A program made the translations under genes and the position numbers. From CAZCBD01 sp964496755 (GTDB taxonomy: Bacteria > Bacteroidota > Ignavibacteria > Ignavibacteriales > Melioribacteraceae), in contig CAZCBD010000139.1 of the NCBI GenBank assembly GCA_964496755.1, positions 1 through 7,411 on the forward strand: a stretch of DNA of 7,411 nt, read 5' to 3'. Under the pieces are notes generated by a model that was given only the letters and a program-made list of their open reading frames with translations, did no database searches and was not told the origin of the DNA. Shown piece by piece: positions 1 through 6,715 of this stretch (the first letter of the stretch is position 1; each line of letters begins with the position of its first letter).

Positions 1-360
1 AACGGTTTAAGCGGAAATTATTTTTTAAATAAAAACCGCTCTAAAGATTTCGGACTTGGTTATTCATTTCGTAAAAGCACAAGTATTTCAATTCACGCCG
101 ACTTGCTTTATCATACTTCGGATTTGCCGGAACATTTGAAAACATTTTCCGCTTTTTACGGCTTTGGAGTTAAAATTGACATTAATGATTTTATTGATAA
201 TGGAGTAGGTGTGCGAGGAGTTGTCGGGTTAAATTACAGAATACCAACAAATAAGGATATTGAACTTTTTGTTGAAGTAGCACCGGTATTTTTGTTATTA
301 CCGGAAACGGATTTGCATTTTAACGGGGGCTTTGGAATTAGATATTATTTTGCGGAGTAA
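1..360 (+). CDS. Outer-membrane beta-barrel protein, C-terminal part (5' end outside window)
   Basis: The frame is open from base 1 to the TAA at 358-360, so this is the last 119 residues of a larger gene; the internal Met/Leu codons are not a credible start. The segment alternates hydrophobic and polar residues in beta-strand fashion (SISIHADLLYH, VGLNYRI, IELFVEVAPVFLLLP) and ends in GGFGIRYYF followed by AE, with aromatic residues close to the C-terminus as in many outer-membrane barrels. The order HADLLYH, then GVRG and GLNY, then ELFVEVAPV, then the terminal GIRYYF strand resembles the DUF3996-like/BAPKO_0422-type barrel proteins that I know from Ignavibacteria and relatives; this is a resemblance from memory, not a search. 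The specific function is unknown. The kinase gene follows after only 5 nt, so the two are probably co-transcribed. Confidence 0.75.
   Translation, partial: NGLSGNYFLNKNRSKDFGLGYSFRKSTSISIHADLLYHTSDLPEHLKTFSAFYGFGVKIDINDFIDNGVGVRGVVGLNYRIPTNKDIELFVEVAPVFLLLPETDLHFNGGFGIRYYFAE
354..357 (+). promoter_or_regulatory. Ribosome binding site supporting the TTG start of the histidine kinase
   Basis: GGAG within GCGGAG lies 8 nt before the TTG at 366 and overlaps the end of the barrel-protein gene. No ATG occurs at a similar distance, so this site decides the unusual TTG start and suggests translational coupling. Confidence 0.6.
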
Positions 361-365
361 TAAAA

Positions 366-1512
366 TTGAAAACAACTACCCCAGATACTTTTTTTGATTC
401 ACCGCAAAGGAGCAAGCCGGCCGAACTTAAAGCCGATCTTGAATTAATCAATTCTCAACCTATAATAAAGACAATTATTGATGCATTTCCGGATATTTGT
501 TTGCTTTTGAATAAGCATAGAGAGGCTGTTGCATATAATAAAAATTCGCTTTCATATTTCAATATTGATAAGAATGAGATTATCGGATCAAGATTAGGAG
601 ATTTGCTAAAGTGTCTTCATACCAAAGAAAACCCAAGTGGATGCGGCACTTCAAAATCCTGTAGAAATTGTGATGCTGCAAAATCAATTAAAATATCGAA
701 TGACAGTCTGGAGGTTGTAAGTACAAATTGTATTATTGCTTCTAAAGTTCATGAAAGGGAAATGACTCTTAATTTTAAATTGAACATCACACCTCTTGTA
801 TTAGATGAAACACATTTTAGCTTATTAACACTACGAGATATTTCCAAAGAAATTAAAGCGGAATTTTTAGAACAAGTTTTTTTCCATGATATAATTAATA
901 CAGCCGGAGCAATTTATAATTTAGCCAATTATTTTGAAACTGCCGATTTTACAGAAAAAACTGAGATAGGGAAAATAATTGTAAAATCTTCAAAACAACT
1001 TTTGCGCGAAATTGAATTCCAAAGGGAATTACGCTCGGCAGAAGAAGGGACATTGAAAATAAATCTTGAACTAATTAGTGTTAACGAAATTATAAAAACC
1101 GTATCCGATTTTTATGAAAATCATCACTTGGCAAAAAACAAACTATTCAGGATATCACTTTTAGAAGATGACATCACTATTAAGACCGACCCTGTACTTT
1201 TAATTAGATCTTTGGGAAATGTAATTAAAAATGCCTTTGAATCTACCGAAGAAGAGGACTGCGTTTGTTTTAAAGCAATAACAGATAACTCTTTTGTGGT
1301 CTTTCAGATTAAAAACAATTACAATTATTCCACAGAATGTGCAAAATCAAATTTTCATGCGTTCATTTTCTACCAAGTCGGATAAAGGTCGCGGATTTGG
1401 AACATACAGTGCAAAAATGTTTGTTGAAAATTACTTAAATGGAAAAATATCGTTTGTTTCAAATAAAACCGAAAAAACAATCTTTTCAATTACAATACCA
1501 ATAGGAGTATAA
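366..1512 (+). CDS. PAS-domain sensor histidine kinase, interrupted by a single-base frameshift
   Basis: Two-component sensor kinase, apparently cytoplasmic because no membrane segment or signal peptide is visible. Translation from the TTG at 366 runs to a stop at 1383-1385 (339 residues), but residues after about 318 are nonsense; the true C-terminus lies in the +1 frame up to the stop at 1510-1512. Skipping one base near 1320 gives about 381 residues. Seen: a PAS-like sensor region (about 35-160, with FPDICLLLN near 41-49 and ITPL... TLRDIS near 141-160), four cysteines C83, C93, C99 and C102 plus C122, the phosphoacceptor region FFHDIINTAG with H174, and the N-box LGNVIKNAFES with N289. 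The shifted part holds IIPQNVQNQIF, RSFSTKS and the glycine-rich KGRGFGTYS. This combination matches a known group of PAS kinases with FFHDIxNTAG H-boxes. No response regulator is adjacent. It could be a recent pseudogene or an assembly/sequencing error; otherwise the kinase would lack part of its ATP-binding domain. Confidence 0.85.
1311..1329 (+). other. Frameshift site in the histidine kinase gene
   Basis: The stretch reads AAAAACAATTACAATTATT. In the upstream frame it ends as I-K-N-N and then turns into nonsense; in the +1 frame it continues as T-I-I-P-Q-N-V-Q. Removing one T at 1319/1320 gives K-N-N-T-I-I-P, the spacing expected from the N-P-G-x-I-P type loop of related kinases. An A5 run (1311-1315) and a tandem ACAATT (1315-1326) sit at the site, and both favour slippage or a sequencing indel. 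Confidence 0.75.
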
Positions 1513-1528
1513 AATCGATATATTCTAC

Positions 1529-1557
1529 TTGTTTACTATTAAATTGTTTAATATCAA
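1529..1557 (+). promoter_or_regulatory. Possible promoter of the S46 peptidase gene
   Basis: The 71-nt gap after the kinase gene holds TTGTTT (1529-1534), a 17-nt spacer and TATCAA (1552-1557), about 26 nt before the ATG. It is a weak match to a sigma-70-like promoter in very AT-rich DNA, where such matches occur by chance. The Bacteroidetes TAnnTTTG element is not evident. Confidence 0.25.
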
Positions 1558-1574
1558 AACAAATCATAAACAAC

Positions 1575-1580
1575 GGGGGA
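1575..1580 (+). promoter_or_regulatory. Ribosome binding site of the S46 peptidase gene
   Basis: GGGGGA stands out in an AT-rich leader, 3-4 nt before the ATG at 1584. It supports this ATG as the start, together with the signal-peptide-like N-terminus that follows. Confidence 0.5.
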
Positions 1581-1583
1581 AAA

Positions 1584-3728
1584 ATGTTTAATAACAGACT
1601 TTCCAAATATTTATTATTATTAATTTCTTTTGTAATCATAACCGGTATGGTCATTTATTCACCTGAAGAAGGAATGTATCCTCTAAGCGAAATCCATAAA
1701 CTCGACTTAGAAAAAGCCGGATTAAAAATTAGTGCCGAAGAAATTTACAATCCGAATAGTGTAAGTTTAATTGATGCATTAGTAAAAATAGGAGGTTGCA
1801 CCGGTTCATTTGTTTCGCCTGACGGTTTAATTATAACAAATCACCATTGCGGTTTCAGGGCTGTTAATGCTGCAAGTACACCTGAGCATAACTATTTAAA
1901 AAACGGATTCACAGCTTTTTCACACGAGGAAGAAATTCCGGCTAAAGGTTACACTGTACGGATTATGGAATCATACAAGGATGTATCGCAAGAAATTCTC
2001 GATGCAGTAAAAAATGTAACTTCACTTGAAGAACGCGCGAAAATAATTCAACAAAAAAGAAAGGAAATTGCCACCGAAGCTTCAGATAAAAAGAATTCTA
2101 TTGTAGCAAGCGTTTCTGAAATGTTTATTGGGCAAACTTATATTTTATTTCGATACAGAATTATTCGCGATGTTAGGCTGGTAATGGTGCCCCCACGCGC
2201 CATAGGGGAATTTGGCGGTGAATCCGATAATTGGATTTGGCCTCGCCACACAGGTGATTTTACATTTATGCGTGCTTATGTTTCGCCCGATGGTAAAGCT
2301 GCAGAATATTCTAAAGATAACGTTCCTTTTCATCCAAAAAAATATTTAAAGGTTAATCCCAACGGTGTTAATGAAAACGATTTTGTTTTTATTTTAGGTT
2401 ACCCGGGAAGAACCTATCGCCATCGCCCGTCGCAATTTTTACAATATCAAGAAGACTACCAATTGCCATATATTTCAAGCAGATACGATTGGGCAATAAA
2501 ACAAATGGAAGAAATTGCCGGGAATGATGTTAAATTGCAATTAAAGTATGCCAGCTTTATTAAAGGCTTAGCCAATACAATGAAAAATTACAGAGGCAAA
2601 CTTCGTGGTCTGAAGCGATTAAATTTAATCGAAAAAAAACAACATGAAGAAGATTTGCTTCAAGCGTTTATTGAAAACAATCCTAAATTAAAAAATAAAT
2701 ATTCTAATCTTTTAAATGACATTGATGCTGTTTATCAAAAAATGTTAGATGAAGCAGAATCCTCACTTTGGATAAAAGTTTTTAGAAGAATTTCATCAAC
2801 TTATAAAATATTTAATTACTTCATTGAACACTCAAAGGAACTGTTAAAACCGGAATCCGAAAGAAAGTCTTCCGCTGCCATTGTAAATTATATTAAAAAT
2901 GCTACGGCAAATGTTGATGTTAAATTGGAATCTCGCATATTAAAGAAAATGATTGCCGATGCAATGAATTTTAAAAATGGTAATTCCATAAAAGCAATCG
3001 GCAACAAATTCAGTTCTGAAAACGAAATAGAAAAATTTGTTGATAAAATTCTTACTTCGGAATTATTTGATGAAAATAAAATAGACCAATTATTAGAAAA
3101 AAATTATAACGAGTTAAAAGAAAGTAAATGTTCGGTCATTCAATTTTTCATTTCTTTGAATGATCAAATAAATGAAATAAATAAAGAAAATAAAATTGCC
3201 GATGCTGCTTTAAGTAAATTGATGCCACAGTTAACCGATGTAAAAAGAGCTTGGAAAAAAGAATCTTTTATTCCTGATGCAAACAGCACTCTGCGATTAA
3301 CATACGGTCACATCAAAGGCTATAAACCGGCCGATGCAATTTATTATTCCCCTATTACAACACTTGACGGCATAATCGATAAAAGCATGTTGGGTGGTGA
3401 ATATGAAATACCTGATGTTTTACGAAAATTATATGAAACAAAAGACTTCGGAAGATTTTTCAATAAAAAACTAAATAGTATTCCCGTAGCAATCCTTTAC
3501 AATACCGACACAACCGGCGGCAACTCAGGTAGTCCGATAATGAATGCTTACGGTGAATTAATTGGTGTTAATTTCGACAGAGCTTATGAAGCAACAATAA
3601 ATGATTACGCATGGAATGATTCTTACAGTCGTTCTATTGGTGTTGATATTCGATATGTTTTATGGATTACGCAAAAAATTGGTAAAGCAGATCATTTACT
3701 TACCGAAATGGGTGTTACATTAAATTAG
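1584..3728 (+). CDS. S46 family dipeptidyl-peptidase, DPP11-like (acidic P1 specificity predicted)
   Basis: Exported serine exopeptidase that removes dipeptides from the N-terminus of peptides, probably in the periplasm. The length, 714 residues, is the usual family size. An N-terminal hydrophobic segment (about residues 8-25) is followed by EEGMYPLSEI, the typical S46 mature start; no clear Ala-x-Ala cleavage site is visible. Catalytic residues by motif: H88 in TNHHC, D225 in PRHTGDF and S648 in TGGNSGSP. Residues expected to hold the substrate amino group are present: N216 and W217 in ESDNW, N331, and D665. R666 in NFDRAYE lies 18 residues after the catalytic serine, the same spacing as R673 after S655 in Porphyromonas gingivalis DPP11, where Arg selects Asp/Glu at P1; DPP7-type enzymes carry Gly there. 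The helical region between (about 340-560) is Lys/Glu/Asn-rich, as usual for the cap domain. It has its own ribosome binding site and is followed 7 nt later by a terminator, so it is probably the last gene of its unit or monocistronic. The family is near certain; the substrate preference is inferred. Confidence 0.96.
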   Translation: MFNNRLSKYLLLLISFVIITGMVIYSPEEGMYPLSEIHKLDLEKAGLKISAEEIYNPNSVSLIDALVKIGGCTGSFVSPDGLIITNHHCGFRAVNAASTPEHNYLKNGFTAFSHEEEIPAKGYTVRIMESYKDVSQEILDAVKNVTSLEERAKIIQQKRKEIATEASDKKNSIVASVSEMFIGQTYILFRYRIIRDVRLVMVPPRAIGEFGGESDNWIWPRHTGDFTFMRAYVSPDGKAAEYSKDNVPFHPKKYLKVNPNGVNENDFVFILGYPGRTYRHRPSQFLQYQEDYQLPYISSRYDWAIKQMEEIAGNDVKLQLKYASFIKGLANTMKNYRGKLRGLKRLNLIEKKQHEEDLLQAFIENNPKLKNKYSNLLNDIDAVYQKMLDEAESSLWIKVFRRISSTYKIFNYFIEHSKELLKPESERKSSAAIVNYIKNATANVDVKLESRILKKMIADAMNFKNGNSIKAIGNKFSSENEIEKFVDKILTSELFDENKIDQLLEKNYNELKESKCSVIQFFISLNDQINEINKENKIADAALSKLMPQLTDVKRAWKKESFIPDANSTLRLTYGHIKGYKPADAIYYSPITTLDGIIDKSMLGGEYEIPDVLRKLYETKDFGRFFNKKLNSIPVAILYNTDTTGGNSGSPIMNAYGELIGVNFDRAYEATINDYAWNDSYSRSIGVDIRYVLWITQKIGKADHLLTEMGVTLN

Positions 3729-3735
3729 ATTTAAT

Positions 3736-3761
3736 AAAAGAGCGGTTTATCCGCTCTTTTT
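3736..3761. terminator. Bidirectional rho-independent terminator between convergent genes
   Basis: A perfect 10-bp inverted repeat, AAAAGAGCGG (3736-3745) and CCGCTCTTTT (3751-3760), encloses the 5-nt loop TTTAT. On the + strand it ends in T5 (3757-3761) followed by AATTTT. On the - strand the stem ends in TTTT followed by ATTAAAT. It starts 7 nt after the peptidase stop and ends 18 nt before the ccmB stop, so it can serve both units. Confidence 0.9.
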
Positions 3762-3779
3762 AATTTTAGAAAACTGTAA

Positions 3780-4445
3780 TCAATCTTTCCAAATAAAATC
3801 AAATAATAAAACTCCTACTGTGTACATAATCACATTATACGAAATCAACATACCCAGTTCAATTAACGCTTCGGAGAACATTGCCCCGTCAACACTTTTC
3901 TTTGTCAGTTCCAATAAAATTAAAATTAACGGCAACAAAATCGGAAATGAAAGTACAGCATACAAATTTCCTTTTGAATTGGCTTTTGCAATTATTGAAG
4001 CAATTGTTGTTGAAGAAACAGCAATTCCAATATTACCCAAAAAAGTAACTACAAAAAAAAGCAAAAAACTCCGAATCAAAAAATTTTCAAAAAACGCCTC
4101 AAACAACACAACAACAAATAACTGAATTAAAAAAATCAAAAAAAGATTATAAATTAGTTTTCCGTTATAAATGGCAGCAGGTTTCGCAATAAGTTTCAAA
4201 AAGATTGAAGTGCCTTTTTCTTCTTCACTCACAAAACCCCTTGAAAGCCCTGACATTGTTGAAAAAAAGATTGTTACCCAAAATAAACCTACAGTTAAAT
4301 AAGGTGTAATTGTTTCTTGCCCAATTGCAAAAAGTATTACGCTAACTGTAACCAAAATAAACATTCCCAAAGAATTAATTGCGTATCTAGTTCGCTGTTC
4401 GGATTTCCAATCCTTTAGAAAAACAGAAATCGAATTAATTTTCAT
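3780..4445 (-). CDS. ccmB: Heme exporter protein CcmB, ABC transporter membrane subunit
   Basis: Inner-membrane subunit of the CcmABC(D) transporter of cytochrome c maturation system I; in known systems CcmAB uses ATP hydrolysis to release holo-CcmE from CcmC. From the ATG at 4445 it has 221 residues, the usual CcmB length (E. coli about 220). Six hydrophobic segments are visible at about 23-42, 46-67, 96-119, 122-153, 160-181 and 193-219. The loop after the second helix, LSRGFVSEEEKGTSIFLKL, is the characteristic CcmB cytoplasmic loop with its RxFxxEEExG pattern. An in-frame TTG at 4469 would add 8 residues, but the ATG at 4445 has an excellent ribosome binding site and overlaps the end of ccmA by 11 nt, so I prefer it. 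It is the last gene of the operon, ending just before the terminator; no ccmC follows. The family call rests on the loop pattern, topology and the ccmA neighbour. Confidence 0.88.
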   Translation of the reverse strand: MKINSISVFLKDWKSEQRTRYAINSLGMFILVTVSVILFAIGQETITPYLTVGLFWVTIFFSTMSGLSRGFVSEEEKGTSIFLKLIAKPAAIYNGKLIYNLFLIFLIQLFVVVLFEAFFENFLIRSFLLFFVVTFLGNIGIAVSSTTIASIIAKANSKGNLYAVLSFPILLPLILILLELTKKSVDGAMFSEALIELGMLISYNVIMYTVGVLLFDFIWKD

Positions 4446-5085
4446 GTTGTGCTTCCTTGAAATTTTCAATGTAGATTATTTGATTACACAAAGCCAAATC
4501 CTGCTTTTCATTCGAAGCAATAATAACAAGACCACCATCGGAATTGAAACTTTCAATCACTGAATACACAGTAGCTTTCCCGTCATCATCCAAATTTGAA
4601 ACAGGTTCATCAAGAATCAATAAATCCGGCTTATGCGAAAGCGCAAATATAAAACGTAATCGCTGCAACATACCCGACGAATATGCTTTTACAAAATCAT
4701 TTTTTCTTTTTATTAAATTAAATTTTTCAAAAAGAGTATTAATAAAATCTTTCTCTACATGTAATCCACGTATCTTAAGCGATGTAACAATATTTTCATA
4801 AGCAGTAAATTCATTGTAAAGATTAAGATATGGAGCAACAAATCCACAATGCTCAAAAACCTTTTCTTCTGCAATAATTTCATTCTTTCTTTTATGGATT
4901 ACTTTGCCGGAAGAAGGAAAAATTAAACCGGAAAGTATTTTTGCAAATGTCGATTTTCCGGAACCATTCTTTCCGGAAACTCCGTAAATATCGGGTGAAT
5001 TTAATTCGAGATTGATTTTATTAAAAATTTTTCTTCTTCCAAAAAATTTTGAAAGGTTGTTTATTTCAATATTATAATCAATCAT
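4435..5085 (-). CDS. ccmA: CcmA-like ABC transporter ATP-binding protein
   Basis: Cytoplasmic ATPase that pairs with CcmB in the cytochrome c maturation transporter. It has 216 residues, a single nucleotide-binding domain of CcmA size. Motifs in order: Walker A GKNGSGKST (38-46), Q-loop region GFVAPYLNLYNEFTAYEN (81-98), signature YSSGMLQR (135-142), Walker B LLILDEP (155-161) followed by the D-loop SNLD (163-166), and the switch region IIASNEKQDLALC (188-200). Two positions are non-canonical: P85 stands where most ABC ATPases have the Q-loop Gln, and N192 where they have the switch His. I recall similar features in CcmA-like proteins of Bacteroidota, so they may be normal for this branch. 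The catalytic Glu (E160) and Walker lysine (K44) are present. The ATG at 5085 overlaps the protease gene by 8 nt, with only a weak upstream GCGGTAA. Assignment as CcmA rather than another small ABC ATPase depends largely on the CcmB partner. Confidence 0.85.
   Translation of the reverse strand: MIDYNIEINNLSKFFGRRKIFNKINLELNSPDIYGVSGKNGSGKSTFAKILSGLIFPSSGKVIHKRKNEIIAEEKVFEHCGFVAPYLNLYNEFTAYENIVTSLKIRGLHVEKDFINTLFEKFNLIKRKNDFVKAYSSGMLQRLRFIFALSHKPDLLILDEPVSNLDDDGKATVYSVIESFNSDGGLVIIASNEKQDLALCNQIIYIENFKEAQHEN
4452..4458 (-). promoter_or_regulatory. Ribosome binding site fixing the ccmB start
   Basis: On the - strand AAGGAAG stands 6 nt before the ATG at 4445, inside the last codons of ccmA. 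It favours this ATG over the TTG at 4469, which has no such site, and suggests coupled translation of ccmA and ccmB. Confidence 0.7.
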
Positions 5086-6715
5086 TGATTACCGCAAATT
5101 TATTTTTAATCAAATTTCCGTTCCAATTTACTACATAGAAATAAATTCCGGTAGAAAGTTTTTTGTTCCTATTATCTAAACAGTTCCACGATATGTATTT
5201 TTTTTCGGAAGATTTTAAAACAGTTCTTTCAGAGTCAAAAATTAATTCAAAGGAAACGGAAAAAATTTTTAGTGTAACCTTTGAATTAAAGTCCTCGGGT
5301 AACGGAATAATTAGAGTAGTATATTTACTATAAACAAATGGTTGGGGAAAAGGATATAATTCTTCAGTATTAATATTGTTCCGGTTCAATAAATCATCAT
5401 TATAAAATTTTGTTTCCGAAATTAAATTATCCGATAAACAGGTAAAATATGAGTAATAATTAGATTTCAGCTCTCGTGCGTTTGGGAATTGATAATTAGC
5501 GAAAGAAAATTTTAAGCTTGTATTATTTGAGGTTGAATAATTATCGGCATTACTATAGTCGGTATTCGAAAATAAAAAATCAAATTTTCGATAATTGTTG
5601 TTTAACGTATCAATTACCGTAACAAACGTATTAGAAGCCGGTTCGGTATTTATCATTAGATCTGAAATCAGATAATGTTGATTATCTACATAATAAGTTA
5701 AAAAGGATTGTAGCATCGGATAACTTGCAGCTTCTTCGAAGTATTTTCCGATTTTTGATCTACTTCCGGTAAAATAGCACCACTTGCCAAATTGAGCAAA
5801 TGCCGTTTCAAAATTAGAGCCATAATTCTGTAATGCTTTATTTACAGCTATCATTGCACGATTTCCCTCTCCCATGTACTCCCAAACCTTTTTAATTATA
5901 TCAATATCGAAATTTTCTTTTAAGAATAAATTAAAAATAGTTCTATCATACCCCACATTATTTGGCAAACTTATTCTTTTGTAAGTTCGTTTTAAATATT
6001 TGGGAATTTCCCAATAATAATCATTAGCGCGGTCACAAAAAAACTCTTCCATTGAAGTAGAAGTAATTTCATGATAATAAGCATCCCTATAAAAAAAACC
6101 ATAACCACCAATTTGGATGGCATGATGAAATTCATGAGCAATTGTAATTCTAATACCATCCCATCCGGGTGTTCTTTTTCTTGAAAAATCATTATCGAAT
6201 TTAATGAAGGAAGATTGTTTTGTGTTTTCAGTTTGAAAATCCGGAATTGTTGTACCCCAATCAGAAATCGGTAAAATATAGATATCATATTTCGAATCTC
6301 CGCCTAAATTATTGTCCGACATAGGAACAGGGTAACCTAATTGAAGGATTTCAAAATCATAAACCGAATCGGCAATTATAGCAAATTTATCTACATCAAA
6401 TTGTGGCGATAAATCCGGACTTTTATAAAAATGTATTCTAAAATAACCCTGCGGCGACACAAAACTTGTGTCCATCGAAGGTCTTGAAGAAATTTTAAAT
6501 ATCTGCTCTTGCTGGTTTGCGCTGAATCTGCTTCTATTTTGAAATACTTCATTTAATAAAATAAAGCCACATTTATTTTTTTCAGTAAACTGTGATTCCT
6601 CAGGCCGAGTAAAATCCGCTACAAATCTATTAAACAGCGAATCAATATTTTGTGCAAAGCTATTGACAACAATAGAAATTAAAATAACAACAAAAAGAAA
6701 TTTATTTATTCTCAT
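5078..6715 (-). CDS. Secreted HExxH zinc metalloprotease with FlgD-like/type IX-style C-terminal module (MXAN_6640-like)
   Basis: Predicted exported zinc-dependent peptidase; substrate unknown. The 545 residues begin with a clear signal peptide (residues 1 to about 21, hydrophobic core LFVVILISIVV, cleavage probably after SFA). The catalytic motif AHEFHHAIQ is at 193-201, with H194 and H198 as zinc ligands and E195 as the catalytic base; HEITSTSMEE at 215-224 offers the likely third ligand (E216 or E223). The layout, with GYFRIHFY (90-97) and GGDSKYDIYI (138-147) ahead of the HExxH and a C-terminal beta module, resembles proteins named MXAN_6640 family putative metalloprotease; this is from memory. 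Residues about 475-545 (VTLKIFS, then KKYISWNCLDNRNKKLSTGIYFY and KNKFAVIND) match the FlgD-like/Por-secretion type C-terminal domain, suggesting type IX export or surface attachment. The ATG at 6715 has GAG about 9 nt upstream and overlaps the preceding gene by 14 nt; the 3' end overlaps ccmA by 8 nt. The link to cytochrome maturation is by position only. Confidence 0.85.
   Translation of the reverse strand: MRINKFLFVVILISIVVNSFAQNIDSLFNRFVADFTRPEESQFTEKNKCGFILLNEVFQNRSRFSANQQEQIFKISSRPSMDTSFVSPQGYFRIHFYKSPDLSPQFDVDKFAIIADSVYDFEILQLGYPVPMSDNNLGGDSKYDIYILPISDWGTTIPDFQTENTKQSSFIKFDNDFSRKRTPGWDGIRITIAHEFHHAIQIGGYGFFYRDAYYHEITSTSMEEFFCDRANDYYWEIPKYLKRTYKRISLPNNVGYDRTIFNLFLKENFDIDIIKKVWEYMGEGNRAMIAVNKALQNYGSNFETAFAQFGKWCYFTGSRSKIGKYFEEAASYPMLQSFLTYYVDNQHYLISDLMINTEPASNTFVTVIDTLNNNYRKFDFLFSNTDYSNADNYSTSNNTSLKFSFANYQFPNARELKSNYYSYFTCLSDNLISETKFYNDDLLNRNNINTEELYPFPQPFVYSKYTTLIIPLPEDFNSKVTLKIFSVSFELIFDSERTVLKSSEKKYISWNCLDNRNKKLSTGIYFYVVNWNGNLIKNKFAVIND

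Noticed and set aside
415..424. GCCGGCCG palindromic-looking block near the start of the kinase gene
   Set aside because: It is a short GC-rich codon run (Lys-Pro-Ala-Glu) in a coding region, with no partner copies in the window.
1315..1326. Tandem ACAATT as a programmed frameshift signal
   Set aside because: There is no slippery heptamer, no downstream pseudoknot and no internal Shine-Dalgarno-like stimulator; an indel or sequencing error is simpler.
2145..2333. 62-codon open frame on the - strand
   Set aside because: It is antisense to the conserved catalytic Asp region of the S46 peptidase, which fully explains the sequence.
3820..4125. 101-codon open frame on the + strand
   Set aside because: It lies antisense within ccmB, has Lys/Asn-rich composition typical of AT-rich antisense frames, no ribosome binding site and no recognisable domain.
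4544..4801. 85-codon open frame on the + strand
   Set aside because: It is antisense to the signature and Walker B region of ccmA, and no independent gene signals are present.
4958..4990. Near-repeat of TTTCCGGAA blocks
   Set aside because: It encodes the SGKNGSGKS Walker A of ccmA; the repetition comes from repeated Ser-Gly-Lys/Asn codons, not from a DNA element.
5992..6288. 98-codon open frame on the - strand
   Set aside because: It is an alternative frame inside the metalloprotease gene, overlapping the HExxH region that is clearly coded in the other frame.
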